Source: Onthophagus taurus (taxonomy: Eukaryota; Arthropoda; Insecta; Coleoptera; Scarabaeidae). From it: a stretch of DNA of 64,000 bases. The stretch lies in contig NW_027248940.1 of assembly GCF_036711975.1 (NCBI RefSeq), positions 4,278,001-4,342,000 of the forward strand. Reading direction: 5' to 3'. Position numbers and translations under genes: made by a program. How positions within the stretch are numbered: position 1 is the first letter of the stretch; the number at the start of each line of letters is the position of its first letter. The notes under the pieces were generated by a model, which was not told the origin of the DNA, made no database searches, and was given only the letters and a program-made list of their open reading frames with translations. Below, one piece after another: positions 34,431 through 46,045 of this stretch.

Positions 34431-35668
34431 GCGGCCCTTACACGATCAATAGTATTGACAATGTCAGTATTGACAATACAACCATCAATCCTCGTGGTAA
34501 CCAGTCTCAATACTTCACTACCTTACACGATCAATATTATTGTCAATAGTTTTGTCAATTAGTTTGCTCAATAAGTTACTTTTTTACCACGTACAGGGTG
34601 AATCTACGTAGTTTTACTCGGTTATTTGCCGGTTTTCCTTTCGAAATAAGGATAATCGTACAAAAGCTTGCGTAGCTATTATTTTCGGGCTTGGAACTAC
34701 TCTTCGACTGAAACGCAAACACTGGATAAAAGAATGCTTGAAAAAGAGAGATGAATATTCTTATCTAGTACTGTTGATAGAAATCAACCTCTGCTATGTT
34801 GATGATTTCAAGAACTACTTTTGAATGGATGAAAGTTCCTTTAACAAACTGTTACAGATGGTTGAACCATTTTTGAAAAGACAGGATCGCAATATGAGAG
34901 AAAGTACAAATGTTAGGGAAAGATTAGCCTTAACCCTGAGGTATTTGGCCACAGAAAGAAATTTTGAAGACTTGAAGTTTTCTGTTATAATGTCCCCAGC
35001 AACTATCAGCAAAGCTGTAATAGAAATCTGTCAAACCTTTATATATGTCCTACAAGACCAACTGAATGAACTAGATGAATCAACAGTATCTTCATCGTCT
35101 TGAACGTCAACAACGTCAGGTAATGGGGCGGTTATTTTCACCATTTATTCACAGGCGCGCGGCTTGAACTGAACTGAGTGTAATGTAGAAAATAAGAATT
35201 AAACCTGTTTTCAAATCATCTGGGTTAACCCTTTATAACGGTTAGTGGCTTCTATAGAGATCACTTATCAATAAGGTCAAATAGCTGCATTACCACAACT
35301 AAATCGTTTCTAAAAATGAAAAAATAATTTGCCCTTTAAAGGGTAAAATATGTTTATGTTTATATATGTTTATATATGTTTTTCAGTGTGTTGATAGACA
35401 TGTTTTGTTATTGTTACAATTAAATAAAAGTAGGTATTTAATTTTGAATGTTGAATTTATTACACTGAGTATTGATGGAAATATTGGCGCCAACCCTACA
35501 CGGTCAATAGTATTATCAATATCCCCTCCAATTTTCAGTATTGATGCCCGAAAATCAAAAAATCCGGATTTTTATCAATACTCCATCAGTATTTATCGTC
35601 ACTAAATTTTTTTACCTTACACTGTCAATATGCTAAGGTGTTGTCAATATTGATCGTGTAAGGGCCGC
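34431..35668. mobile_element. PIF/Harbinger-type element, internally reduced
   Basis: The termini GCGGCCCTTACACGATCAAT are inverted copies, with TTTA on each side (34427-34430 and 35669-35672). TATTGACAAT-type motifs repeat several times beneath both ends. A transposase N-terminal piece lies inside. The 1.24 kb length is well short of the usual autonomous size. Confidence 0.75.
34700..35103 (+). pseudogene. HARBI1-like transposase, N-terminal fragment
   Basis: Upstream reading near 34705-34800 has a KHWIKECLKKRDEYSYL segment, and the open frame 34825-35103 reads MDESSFNKLLQMVEPFLKRQD, then RERLALTLRYLATERNFEDL and SPATISKAVIEICQTF. This is the DNA-binding N-terminal half of Harbinger transposases (DESSFNKLL; RERLALTLRYLA). 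The DDE domain does not follow: the frame ends in a serine run and a stop, and no catalytic block is seen before the right terminus. Confidence 0.8.
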
Positions 35669-35672
35669 TTTA

Positions 35673-36493
35673 GAAAAGCACACTTAACAAATGAAAAACA
35701 TTGATGGCGCTTCTAAAATGCAATAAAATATCGTTCAAAATATTTTCCCCCTTTATACGATGAAAGTTTTATGAAACTTTTTTGATAAAATTGATGTTTT
35801 ATGAGTTATTATTAGGTAGTCTCAATTTCAATGCCTACCTCAGTATATGAAATATAGTCTTTTAAAACAACTTCTTAAAAAGATTCAACGCAGTTGGTGT
35901 CCTCTTATAAAACCAGTTCATACACCTACTTAAAAAATTTAGCGTCTACAAATCGGTACCTACCGACGATAGTCTCAACAATTCGGTATTATTCTTGAAG
36001 GACACATTATCGATTTTTCTCTATGCAAGAAATACTAAAATATATGCAACTTATTTTACGTTTTTCGTAGTAATACGTTAGGGCGCGTATAGTAAAATTT
36101 AAATTTTTATGAATTGCGACACATAAGTCACCCTGCCATCTAGGCATCACGACCACGAACTAAATTCTTTGGATAACTATGTATATCTATAAACAAGGGT
36201 TATAGGGTTCAATTATAAATTCATTCACTTTAAACAACTCAAGATTTATATTCCTTACAAACATTTCAATCAATATAGCATATAAATTGCACCTCCAATT
36301 TTGAAAAACCTGCTCAACAAAAAAAAATAATGATAATATACATTTCCTCATGTACGCCACTGTGTAAGTCTGATTTTGCTGAAATTATACACGCCACTGT
36401 CAATGGGACCAATACCAAAACAAACACTCGAACGTTGGCTTCAATCTCGTATACGGGCGGGGATAGGCAATGCTGCTTCTAGTTATACAATTT
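35673..36493. other. Non-coding remainder of nested elements and P-element right end
   Basis: The stretch 35673-36198 finishes the GTTATAG element; 36206-36498 is the P-element right end. The phrase TACACGCCACTGTCAATGGG and its partner TGTACGCCACTGTG recur within 40 bp. No gene is supported. Confidence 0.4.
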
Positions 36494-36498
36494 CTTTG

Positions 36499-37392
36499 AT
36501 TTAATTTATGATTATAGGTAACAAAAGATGAACGTGACCAAATAGCGAACACCACTACGGAACAACATAAATCGCAAATGTACGTAAACGAAAAAAGTAA
36601 ACGGTTAACAGCATTAAATTTTGGTCTTGTTGTGAAGAGACGAGATACAACCAGTCCACGATGTTTGTTTAAATCGTTTACTTTCTTGCCGTAAATTTAG
36701 AAGTCCAGCAATGTCATACGGTACTAAAAAAGAATCGGTGGTACGTAGTCCTTTTGAAAGGGAATGTAACATACCGCATTTTGGGATTCGAAAGCGATTA
36801 AAAAATAAAAAGTAATACATTGTAGTAATTGTAACAAATAGTATTTTGGGGATTAGAAAACCGATTAAGCAGTAAACGCAATACATTGTAGTAAACAGTA
36901 AGAACTATTGTAAAGGCAGAACTTTGTAATTTAATTACGAAGTTGCGTCTTGAGAACCGAGGGTCCAGACTAAATACTACGTAGGCGGTTCTGGCAGGAA
37001 TGTGCCGAGGTGGCAGTTAGAGTAGATGGAGCAGGGAAGAAATGAAGAAAAAATCAGGGAGTCGGTTACGGGATTGGAACAGAAAAGCATCGGGCGAAAC
37101 CGGGAAATTAAAGTTTTTGGTGTGTTTTAAATTCGAGACGTGCGATTTGAACTTATAGCAATTTAGTTATAAAATTCGTTGAATTGGATTCTTTTTCTTC
37201 GATGAATATTTTATTTTAACAAATGGGTAAGCGTTATTGAAATCTTATAACTTCAGATTTTTCATTGAACCTGCTAACCACCTCGGCAAATTTCGTAATA
37301 AGAGTAAATGTGTCAAAGCTAAATTGTTGAATAGATTACGATGTATAATTTTTACTTTTTAAAGTCTTTGTTCAATTGTTTTTTTGTTATAT
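36499..37392. other. Non-coding spacer between two transposons
   Basis: I see no gene or terminal repeats. Two similar segments, at about 36790 and 36845, share ATTTTGGG, GATTAR and GCAATACATTGTAGTA, an imperfect ~65-bp duplication. Confidence 0.4.
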
Positions 37393-37397
37393 ATAAT

Positions 37398-40300
37398 ATC
37401 TGCGTATGGTGGGAATAAGCACATAAGTCAAAATATCGCATTTTGGTATTAAGTCAAATTCAGCCTTTGTAACCGAAAATGCACCACTGTATAAAATCAT
37501 ATAAGTCAATAACGAAGCGTAGAGGGGTTAAATATGAATGTGTATATACACATTAGGTGACATTAGTCGAAGTGCGTCAATATGCGATGAGTATAATAAC
37601 ATAAGTCAGACTTATGTGGTTTTACACTCCGTATTTACAGGGAAAAGTAACATAAGTCAGACTTGAGTGATTATGCGCTAAATCTTTGTAGCGAATAACA
37701 ACGCAGGACTTGATATACTTGATAGACTTGAAATTGATTAATATAAAAATGCGATATTTTGAGATATTTTTAGGAATTAAAAAAAAAGTGTCATTGAGTA
37801 TATAATAGTTATTTATGGTTAAACGCCACATTCAAGCAAAGTAATTAATTAAATCGTACTTTTATTTACCTAGTTTGTACACACATACTCCACGACTATT
37901 ATTACTACTATTTATTACTATTATTGTTTATTACCACTATTTATTTCTCGCTGTCAAACATTTGCAAAAGAATAAGATTTAAAAACTTTAAAAACCAAAT
38001 TTTCTACGTTAATTTGATGTATTTTGAATTCGAACACTCAAAGAAATGTACTGTCAATCACTGAATACAAACACTTCACGACATCAAACCTGCGTAAACT
38101 ACTTAATCCGGTAACTTAATAAGAGAGGACGCCAATACGAAACTATAAAAGTCAAACTTGCAGACTGACAGTTCTAACGCGTGTACCGAAAGGTTAATTG
38201 AATTAAAAATTTTAATCAAGGTGTGCGAATGTTGCGGCCTGATATCGACGAAAATCTATTGTTTTGTACTTGACAATTAGCCAAACGGTTTGCTGGTTTT
38301 TGACAGTGGTTTTAATTAAGCCGATATTTACGTGTATTATTTATCATTTTTTGAAAGTGAAAGAAGTTTGTAAGTGGAAAAGCAGGAAAATGAATTCTAG
38401 AAGTAAACAAGTTGTGGAATCACTCCGCAAACGAAGTGATATATTGAATATATATATTGAATGATGGTAATCCGTTTAACTGGAAAATTTAACTGGAAAA
38501 TTATTGTCAAGGATGAGTTGATCCATATTTTCAAATGGTTTGTCGTTACTAGGAGAATAACAGATTATTCTTTCAGAACATGAAGAGTTGAATGAATGGA
38601 CAGCAAATGATGATTCTGATTGCGACCCCGCATATGACCCCAATAGTGAAACCACGAAACGTGGTTTCCGAATAGTTGATTTTAATTGTGAGGCAGGGCC
38701 GTCTTCAGAAATTGACGATGTAACAGAGAAACGTGAAAATACGTTCATTACACAAAATGATAAGAATACTGGATCTCTTGACCGAATTTACCCTCAAGGT
38801 GAGGCAGGATCGTCTTTTAAAATAAACCATCCAATTAGAAAACGCGGAATTAAAAATCAGTCTAGAAAAATTCGTCGCGAAAGGACCGAAAGATGAAACG
38901 CTGGGTTGTCTTACAGCACTTGTAGTGGAAAACTACGTAGCGAAAGAACTATGTTGCCTTTACCACGATGCAGACGAAAATGCCGAGTTAAAATTTCTGA
39001 AGAAAAAAGACTTGTTCTTTTTAAGGAATACTGGAAATTAAATTCCTACGATAAAAGAGCGGTATACATCGGTTCATTGGTAGATATTGTTGATAAAGCC
39101 GTCAATAGACCTCGAACAGAAAACCCTAATCGTCAAAAATATAGACTAAAAACCAACAAATATTTCTTAGACATAGATGGTACAGGAATACAGACATGCA
39201 AAGTTTGTTTTCTTAATACGTTTGGCGAAACAGAGAATTTTGTTAATTTAGTTTGTCGTAAGAAAAGTTGTTCAGTATGTGGATTTATTGATAATGATGG
39301 GAGGGGACGTAAATCTCCTCCATCCAAATTTTCCAAACAAACAATTGATAATGTTTGTACACATTTATTGTCATTTCCCACCCATGAAAGCCATTATACG
39401 AGACGACAAAATGACAAAAAATATTTACCATCCCACTTCACAATAAAAATGATGTACGACGTTTACCGAGAAAAATATCCACATGGAGTGTCATATCGCT
39501 ATTACAGTGAAACATTTCACGCTTTGAAATTAGCCATTAAACCAAGAAAATTAGATACCTGTGATGAATATGATAAATTTAAGCTCAAATTGGATCTTGC
39601 TACAAATTTTAATGATGAGGCAAATCGTAAACTTATTAATGAACGAGAGTACCATTTATTCGTTGCAAATTAAACATACAAACAAATAGCAAGAGATAAA
39701 TAACTAGCAAATGAAAATCTAAGTATCCGATGTTTGACGATTGATTTACAACAATGCCTGCCTACACCATTCTTATCGAATGCCATCGCGTTTTACAAAC
39801 GCCAGCTTTGGACGTACAATTTGACAATTCACGATAATGAAAGTAATCAAGCATTTTGCTACATGTGGCATGAGGCTACTGCGGCTCGTGGAGCCAATGA
39901 AATCGCTTCGTGTATTTTTAAACATCTTCAAAATCTACCTGCTGGTATTAAAAAAGTTATACTATATTCGGACACGTGCGGAGGACAGAACAAAAACACC
40001 TACGTAGCGGCAATGTTAACCTTAGTTTTGCAAAAGTGTCCACACATTTCTACAATAGAACATAAATTCATGTTGCCCGGACACTCTCATATGGAAGTGG
40101 ATGGCGATCATGCTGTGATAGAGATGAAAAAAAAAGTATTACATTGATAAGCCACCCTCATGATTGGTATCAGCTGGTCCGATCGTGCGGTCCTAGATTT
40201 TCCGTTATTGAGATGACGCAGGAGGACTTTTTAGAATTCTCACATACTATATTGAAAGGTCCCCTAGTTAAAAGAAAAAAAGATGTTGCACAAAACAATT

Positions 40301-41022
40301 TTAAGTGGCACCCGGTACGCTGTTTAAAGTACAGCAAATAGTTTGGTATCATCCAATTCAAAACCAGCTTAGACGATTATGAACCATACCAAGAGGTGTC
40401 CTTCTTGCGGCAGAAAATATCCGCAAAATGGCTAGATGATGGCGGCAACGTTCCACAAATTAGAAACACCTTATTGCCGATATCCAAAGAAAAGAAGGGG
40501 ATCTGTTGTCCCTACTACAGTTTATTCCCCCTGTATTTCATAATTTTAACAGAGGCTTGCCTTCATCTGGCTCAAAACTGTGTCGACAGATTCCGATTTA
40601 GGTGAGATTGATTCAAATTCCGACAACCCCAACTTTTGACAATCTGAAGTATAAATGTGCGATTTTTGTTATTTTAGCTTAAAGATTTGATTGTTCTAGT
40701 TCTTCTTACTATGTATACATAAGTAATTTTGAGGTTAATTTAATTTAAGTAGAAAACGTTTATGTTTTCAGTATGTGGCCGATCACATAAGTCAATATTA
40801 TGTATTTGTTTCACGTGGCAGATGTAACAAGTCGCTCAAAACTCGTTACACCCAGTGCGTATTCAATTAAAATTGAATGCACTGGGTGTGAAATGGTGAG
40901 AGATATCACTTTATTAAAAGATATTACTACTATGTTGTTTTATTTGAAAATGAATAAGTTTTTAGCCTCTCCTGAAAAGTGACTGATTTTGACTTATGTA
41001 CTTATTCCCACCATACGCAGAT
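37398..41022. mobile_element. TIR transposon encoding a DUF7869-type protein (copy B)
   Basis: ATCTGCGTATGGTGGGAATA is present at the left end and, in complement, at the right end, continuing as (A/T)GYACATAAGTCA. The pentamer ATAAT flanks both ends (37393-37397 and 41023-41027). ACATAAGTCA or its complement recurs at least six times beneath the ends (near 37422, 37500, 37608, 37650, 40785 and 40990). One coding region lies in the middle on the plus strand. Copy A at 21787-24773 has different ends but a homologous protein. Confidence 0.82.
38391..40600 (+). pseudogene. DUF7869-type putative transposase (copy B), few breaks
   Basis: The order is a short start (38391), a frame of acidic repeats (38588-38896), then 38906-39673: CRRKCRVKISEEKR, VLFKEYWKLNSYDKR, a Cys pair region (CKVCFLNTFGE, CGFID) and a segment with KLDTCDEYDKFK. 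After a stop and short gap, 39734-40147 has [42 protein letters not shown] and [18 protein letters not shown] run of A shifts the frame at 40130, and the end continues (40144-40341) with HDWYQLVRSCG. The acidic triad (TIDLQ, YSDTC, MEVDGDH) matches copy A. About four small lesions break an otherwise complete gene. The role as DDE-type transposase is inferred from TIRs and triad. Confidence 0.75.
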
Positions 41023-41289
41023 ATAATACGTTCCTTTTCAAAAATAAAGTAAATTTATTCTTTAGCAGTGAAATTTCGTTTTCTTTCAATCTATTTTTAT
41101 TCTTAATTCCAAATTACTGCCGTTCGCTTTCAAGTGAACGAATGCAGTGTGCCAAACCCTAACTTAGTCATTGCTAGCTATCAAGAAAAGGGTAGTGCGT
41201 GGACAGTTGGGTACGCGAGCCGCTCCGTGGACCTAGCTAGGAAACCCACTACGGGAAACGAGAAGTTCTCGAGAGCTAGTTTGTGACAG

Positions 41290-41820
41290 GAATACGATTT
41301 AGTTGTTTCTCCTGCTGGTTTGTTTATCGATTTGAAATATGGATATCTTGGAGCTTCTCCTGACGATCAATTACACAGACCTCCAGTAACTGTTTAATGT
41401 AACTTATACTGATGTTATTATTATAGGTCTCGTAGGAAGTGAATGCATCATAGAAATTAAATGTCTATATGGCGTACATAAGGCAGGGCAATCTTTAGAA
41501 GAAGCCGTGATAAACAAAAAAGATATGTGCCTTGAAATTGTGGATAATGGTATGCGTTTGAAAAGAAACCACAATTATTTTTATCAGGTAATGATAAAAT
41601 GGATGGTCTTTTTTAGATACATGGGCAATTAAATATATGTGGAAAGAAACGATGCTATTTGATTATATATATTAACGATAAAGAACCACTCTTTGTGGAA
41701 ATTATTGAACGCGATGAAAACATATGGGAAAGTAACATATTGCCAAAACTGATTTCTTTTTATAAATCTCACATGTTTCCCGAGATAATCAACCGCACCG
41801 CATCAAACATCCGTACATAG
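41290..41820 (+). pseudogene. YqaJ-type exonuclease domain exons
   Basis: Three exon-like pieces, 41290-41385, 41427-41587 and 41617-41820, are bounded by AG/GT sites. The first reads EYDLVVSPAGLFID then GYLGASPDDQL (nuclease Asp in GASPD); the second IIEIKCLYG (the ExK motif) ending in NHNYFYQ; the third IHGQLNICGKKRCYL and a Trp-containing end NIWESNILPKLISFY, then TAG. Together they form a YqaJ/lambda-exonuclease type fold with D...ExK...Q residues present. The upstream exons of the gene are missing here. The 17.5-kb exons are from the same protein family but need not be the same copy. Confidence 0.7.
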
Positions 41821-42110
41821 CTTGCAAAAAGAAGAGAGAAATGTCAACTTTTTTTGTTAGGTATAAGTGAAGGTGAGGACGGTTATTGAATATCCTTTAA
41901 AATGAGTCCAAACTCGATAGGTTTCTCTTTAAAAATGAGTAAAATAAATTGAGAAAAATAACTAAACGTGTTTACTTTTTTATAATTTGTTGACAGAATA
42001 ACTAATTTTTTATTATATTAAACGTGAATGTTAGTATGACTAACAAATAAAGGCTTTTATTTATAAAAATAAGAAAATAGGATAAAAACCAAGCCCTTAC
42101 ACTAAGTTGA
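41821..42110. other. Non-coding, with CCTTTAAAATGAGTCCAAA motif
   Basis: The motif seen in 15.9-16.8 kb recurs at about 41890. Nothing else is recognisable. Confidence 0.4.
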
Positions 42111-42504
42111 ACTCAACTTAACGGGTAATAAGTTGAGAAGGGAGAGTATTTTCCCTCCATATGTTAGTTTACTTTTGGCTACCAATAACTTTAGAGTTTT
42201 GAGAATGCTTTTTTATTTTTTGTGCAAGATAGAAATTTTTGTTTTTTAATGCATGTATGTTCGGTAGATGTTCGACCCGGGGATTTACATCCGACGCCGT
42301 TCGGTGGGCCATAGGCATGTAGGTAAGGAATTTTAAGTGGGTTAAGGTAGTAAGGAAGGATCATCCCCCCTTTCGGTAATTCTTTGTTTGAAATTCTTCT
42401 TATTTGAGTTGTTTTTGATTTTTGGAACTTTACCTCCTCACAAGGCTACCTAATTTGAAGATAAACTGACATAAAAAAAATAAAATTGTGACTGATGGTA
42501 AAAG

Positions 42505-42560
42505 GGGTATATAAGCCCAGACACTAAGTTGTTACCCCTGGTTTCAAGAAGAATAAGAGT
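42505..42560 (+). promoter_or_regulatory. TATA-like box in the LINE direct repeat
   Basis: GGGGTATATAAGCCCAGACAC lies just upstream of the LINE 5' region, and the same phrase is found in the 3' repeat (about 46319). If it drives transcription, a tail-to-head junction would supply each copy with a promoter from its neighbour. This is an inference from sequence only. Confidence 0.4.
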
Positions 42561-42779
42561 TACAACGATGTTTATTAACACTTTCCGACAGTTCGTGGTG
42601 ACGTAAAGCACGTGTTCTTGGTTCACCTCGCACTATCAGTTCGGTTTTTCTGGTAGCCCTGTGGTAAGTTATTTGATCTTTGTTGATTTTCGCTTTGCTT
42701 GGTAGTTGCTTTTTGCTTGGCTTGGTAGTATTAGTAGTTTAGGGCGGGGGTGGAAAGCCACCTCCGCCGTTTCGTTATC

Positions 42780-43358
42780 ATGGTGGATCAACCGAATGCT
42801 ACAGATTTAGATAGTTGTGCTGGGGAAATTAATCTTAAAGATGCTCTTGAGTTTGTGAGATATATTGAGGCAAACATAACCAATCTTCTTGATTCTATAA
42901 CATTTGAACACATTAATTTAAACGCCGCACAATGTAAATTGGCCATTGAGCGTGATTGCATACAGATCAATGATAAAGAAAAATTAATTATTGCGGATGA
43001 TACTATTAATCTTGGGAAAAGAATCTTAGCAGATAAGGGATGTCTATTTGATAATTTTTCATATAATTTTAACAACTTTCGCTTTTCCAATATGGATTCG
43101 GCTCCTTTCATCGTCTACATTGAATCTATCGACAAAAATATTACGGCTTTAAGCGATATGAAAATAGGGAAATACTTCTATGACCAGATGATACCTGGTG
43201 TAAAACTCGTTGAAAAAAGAGGGAAAAATAGATTAGCAATAGAATTCGATTCATATGTCAATGCCAACAAATTCCTAGATGCCAACTTTGATGTGACTCG
43301 AGGAGAGAATTCATTTTGCCAAGTTCTTTGTGGCGGGGTACATTCAGAAAGATGGTAA
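42780..43358 (+). pseudogene. LINE ORF1 N-terminal part
   Basis: The frame starting at the ATG at 42780 (an upstream ATG at 42750 is in frame) reads a coiled region, then SAPFIVYIESIDKNITALSD and KIGKYFYDQMIPGVKLVEKRGKNRLAI, the RNA-recognition-like block of insect LINE ORF1 proteins. It ends at a stop where the zinc knuckles should come. The sequence jumps straight to ORF2 linker, so the ORF1 end and all of the endonuclease are deleted. Confidence 0.75.
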
Positions 43359-43379
43359 CCAGGCAGTTTATGACGTGTC

Positions 43380-46045
43380 CTAGCGAGATTAATTTTATCA
43401 TAGTCAAGAGGTATATAGCTTTGAGTAAAAGACTTCTACTAAAAAAGAAACGAGAATCTTTCAAACGGTTCTGCGACACTATCCAGGGAGTCATCATTAG
43501 GAATGATATGGGGAACCATTAGGCATTACGACAGAGCCATTAATAATTGAAGAGTCGGATATTAATATAGGCAAACCATTCAGCAGAACGGAATTAGAGT
43601 TAGCTCTGAAATTTAAAAAGACAACATCCCCCGGGTCAGACAACGTCAGTTTTGCCATGTTAAACAACATTTCAGATAGTAGCAAAGACATCCTGTTGAA
43701 TACCTTTAATAACATCTTGAATGGAGGTAATGTTCCTGATATTTGGCATGAAATACAGGTAGTTCCGATTCCCAAAAGGAGTAAAGACCCTAATTCAAGA
43801 GAGGGATATAGACCTATTTCCCTAATCAATTGTTCTAGGAAATTACTGGAAAGAATGGCTCTGGCGCGTCTGGAGTGGTGGATGGAATCCCGTTCGATGT
43901 TTGACGAAACGATGTTTGGATTTAGAAAGGGTAGGGGAGTGGCTCATTGCCTTTTCACGGTGATTGGGTCCATCCAGCAGACGTTTTATCGAGGAAATAT
44001 TATGGTCGGGGTCTTCATTGACATTTTGTCTGCTTATGATAATGTAAATATCACCTTATTATTAGGAATGCTTAATCGGGATGGATGCCCTTCTTGTCTG
44101 GTTGCTCTTCTACGTCAGGTTTTAACCAGAAATATATATCGGCTCAAACATGACCCCAGCAAGATAGGAGGTAGAACCTCATACAGGGGTTTGCCCCAGG
44201 GAAGTTCTCTAAGTCCGATACTATTTAACTACTACATCAGAGGCATTAGTATTATAAATGAGGCGCGTGAAATAAAAACTGAGCGGACGATGTGGTTTTG
44301 TTGAAGGAGGGGGGTTCCATTGAATTGGCAGTTGAAATCATGAACGATGCATTGAATGCGACAGCGAGTTTTATCGAGGAACGTAATTTGAGTCTGGCAC
44401 CTAGTAAGTCGAAGGCAATGTTTTTTAGCCGCAGGAGAAGACCTGAACTCATCCCTCCAATTAGGCTAAGGGGCGAAAATATCGCAACGACGGTGAATAC
44501 GGTATACTTGGGTGTACATCTAAATGTGAGGCTGTCTTGGAGGGAGCATGTGAACTATATTGTAAATAGCTGTCAGAAGGCACTTAATCTGCTGAGGTCT
44601 CTTTCATCAACTAGATGGGGATGTGGTCCGATGGTTTCTGCGTTACTCTATAAGGCACTTATCCAGTCTAGACTGGAGTTTGTTACTTGGTTGATGTTGC
44701 CTGTCCTAGTTCTGGTGTTTAAGAAGTTAGCTGGCATTCAGCTCCAGGCAGCGAGGGCTATTACTGGTGCAATTAGATCTACACCGACTAATGCACTATT
44801 GGTGGAAGCGAATATTATGCCATTGGATTTAAGGTTGCGCCTGTTAATGGATAAATTTGTTGCGAAGAACCTTATGCGTAGATCTGGTTCGGTAGGAAAT
44901 TTAATGGAAAATTTGAGCCAACTACATAGAAATGGTAGGGTGGCTGATAGTAGAGTAGCACTGATTATAAAGAGATACGAACCCCTGCTACCAAGAATAG
45001 TAGATATGCGACGCACTAATGTGTTGGACATGTTCAGAGTAGATTTTGAGGTGTATGTGCATGCCCCCAAAGTGAGAACCGATTTAGTCTGTGCTAAACT
45101 AAGACAAACATTGCCTGCAGTTAGCTTTAACTATAATGCTGTATTTAATCGGGAAGTTCAGTCGTCGTGGCCGGGTGCAAAGTTTATTTTTACAGATGCT
45201 TCGGTCACGGGGGATCCAACCAAACGAGTCCATTTTGGAGTATATGCGCCCGACATGGAGTTGTCCCATTCCGGAAAACTGTCGGATCATGCTAACATAT
45301 TTGTGGCAGAATTGTTTGCTGTATGGTGGGCAATGGACTATGTAAAGACAAACAGGGTGTCACCAGTGGTGGTATTCACGGATTCGTTGAGTGTGATCCG
45401 TGCATTGGAAGTGGCCATGGGAAGAAAGACGAAGGTACATTATCTGCTGAACAAAGTTAAAGAACTTAGCTGGCAGTGTGCTGTGGAAGAACTGAAGATT
45501 GAGTTGGTTTGGATTACTGGCCATGTGGGAATTGTTGGTAATGAGAGGGCGGATGGTCGGGTGACACTGGTCCATGGTATCAGATACGCAAGGACGTTGG
45601 TGACATTGTCTACGAACTAAAGAGGGATGTATTGGATTCATGGCAGCGGAATTGGGATGATAGTAGCAGATTCAAGGGCAGAGCCTTGTGGTTGATTAAG
45701 AGGGATGTGAGAGAAGGGGCATGGTATGAGCAATTATGTTCAAAATCTAAACACATGATATCTACAATTAATCGCATGAGAGTGGGACATGGCATGTTTC
45801 CTGCGCATCTGTACAGGATTGGCATGGCGGATTCTCCAAACTGCAGTTGTGGAGAATTTTGTGATCTTAACCACATTATTTTGGCATGTGAAACGTATGA
45901 GTTGGACAGAAGTAGAATGTTTGTTAAGCTGAGAAGGGAGGGCATTTTTCCTCCATATAATGTTAGTATGCTTTTGGCAACCAATAACGCTAGAGTTTTG
46001 AGAATGCTTTTTTATTTTTTGTGCAAGATAGGAATTTTTGTTTGA
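43380..46045 (+). pseudogene. LINE ORF2: RT, RNase H and zinc end, endonuclease deleted
   Basis: It starts in the post-endonuclease linker (ALSKRLLLKKKRESFKRFC). The RT follows at 43657-44304 with PIPKRSKDPNSREGYRPISL, FGFRKGRGVAHCLF, VFIDILSAYDNV and LPQGSSLSPILFNYYI. At about 44282 a small deletion removes the Tyr of the YADD box and shifts the frame; ADDVVLLKEGG continues. RNase H is at about 45180-45560 (IFTDASVTGDP, VAELFAVWWAM, VVFTDSLSVIRAL, ITGHVGIVGNERAD). The C-terminal CSCGEF..CDLNHIILAC zinc motif lies at 45835-45890, then a stop at 46043. Loss of endonuclease and YADD Tyr mean it is inactive. Confidence 0.88.

Larger units (their letters stand above)
32494..36198. mobile_element. 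3.7-kb TIR element with 7-bp target duplication GTTATAG
   Basis: CCTTGTTTATAGATATACAT begins a 30-bp inverted repeat at both ends. GTTATAG flanks each side (32487-32493 and 36199-36205). The interior holds a fold-back repeat, a mariner relic and a Harbinger fragment, but no gene that looks like the element's own transposase, so it is probably non-autonomous. Class is not settled; a 7-bp duplication hints at hAT or P-like. Confidence 0.75.
24790..36498. mobile_element. P element (THAP type) enlarged by nested insertions
   Basis: The ends CAAAGAAATTGTATAACTAG and its complement form an inverted repeat that, with gaps, continues for about 80 bp (TTGAAGCCAGCGTTCG side). P elements also begin with CA. 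The flanking octamers CTTTAATC and ATTTAATT agree at six of eight positions, as for an aged 8-bp duplication. The THAP transposase runs left to right. Insertions inside are a LINE (28.2-31.69 kb), a MITE (32114-32328) and a TIR element (32494-36198). The P element's own DNA is about 4.3 kb. Confidence 0.72.

Noticed and set aside
36614..36886. 90-codon minus-strand frame
   Set aside because: Falls on an imperfect duplication and has no recognisable motif.
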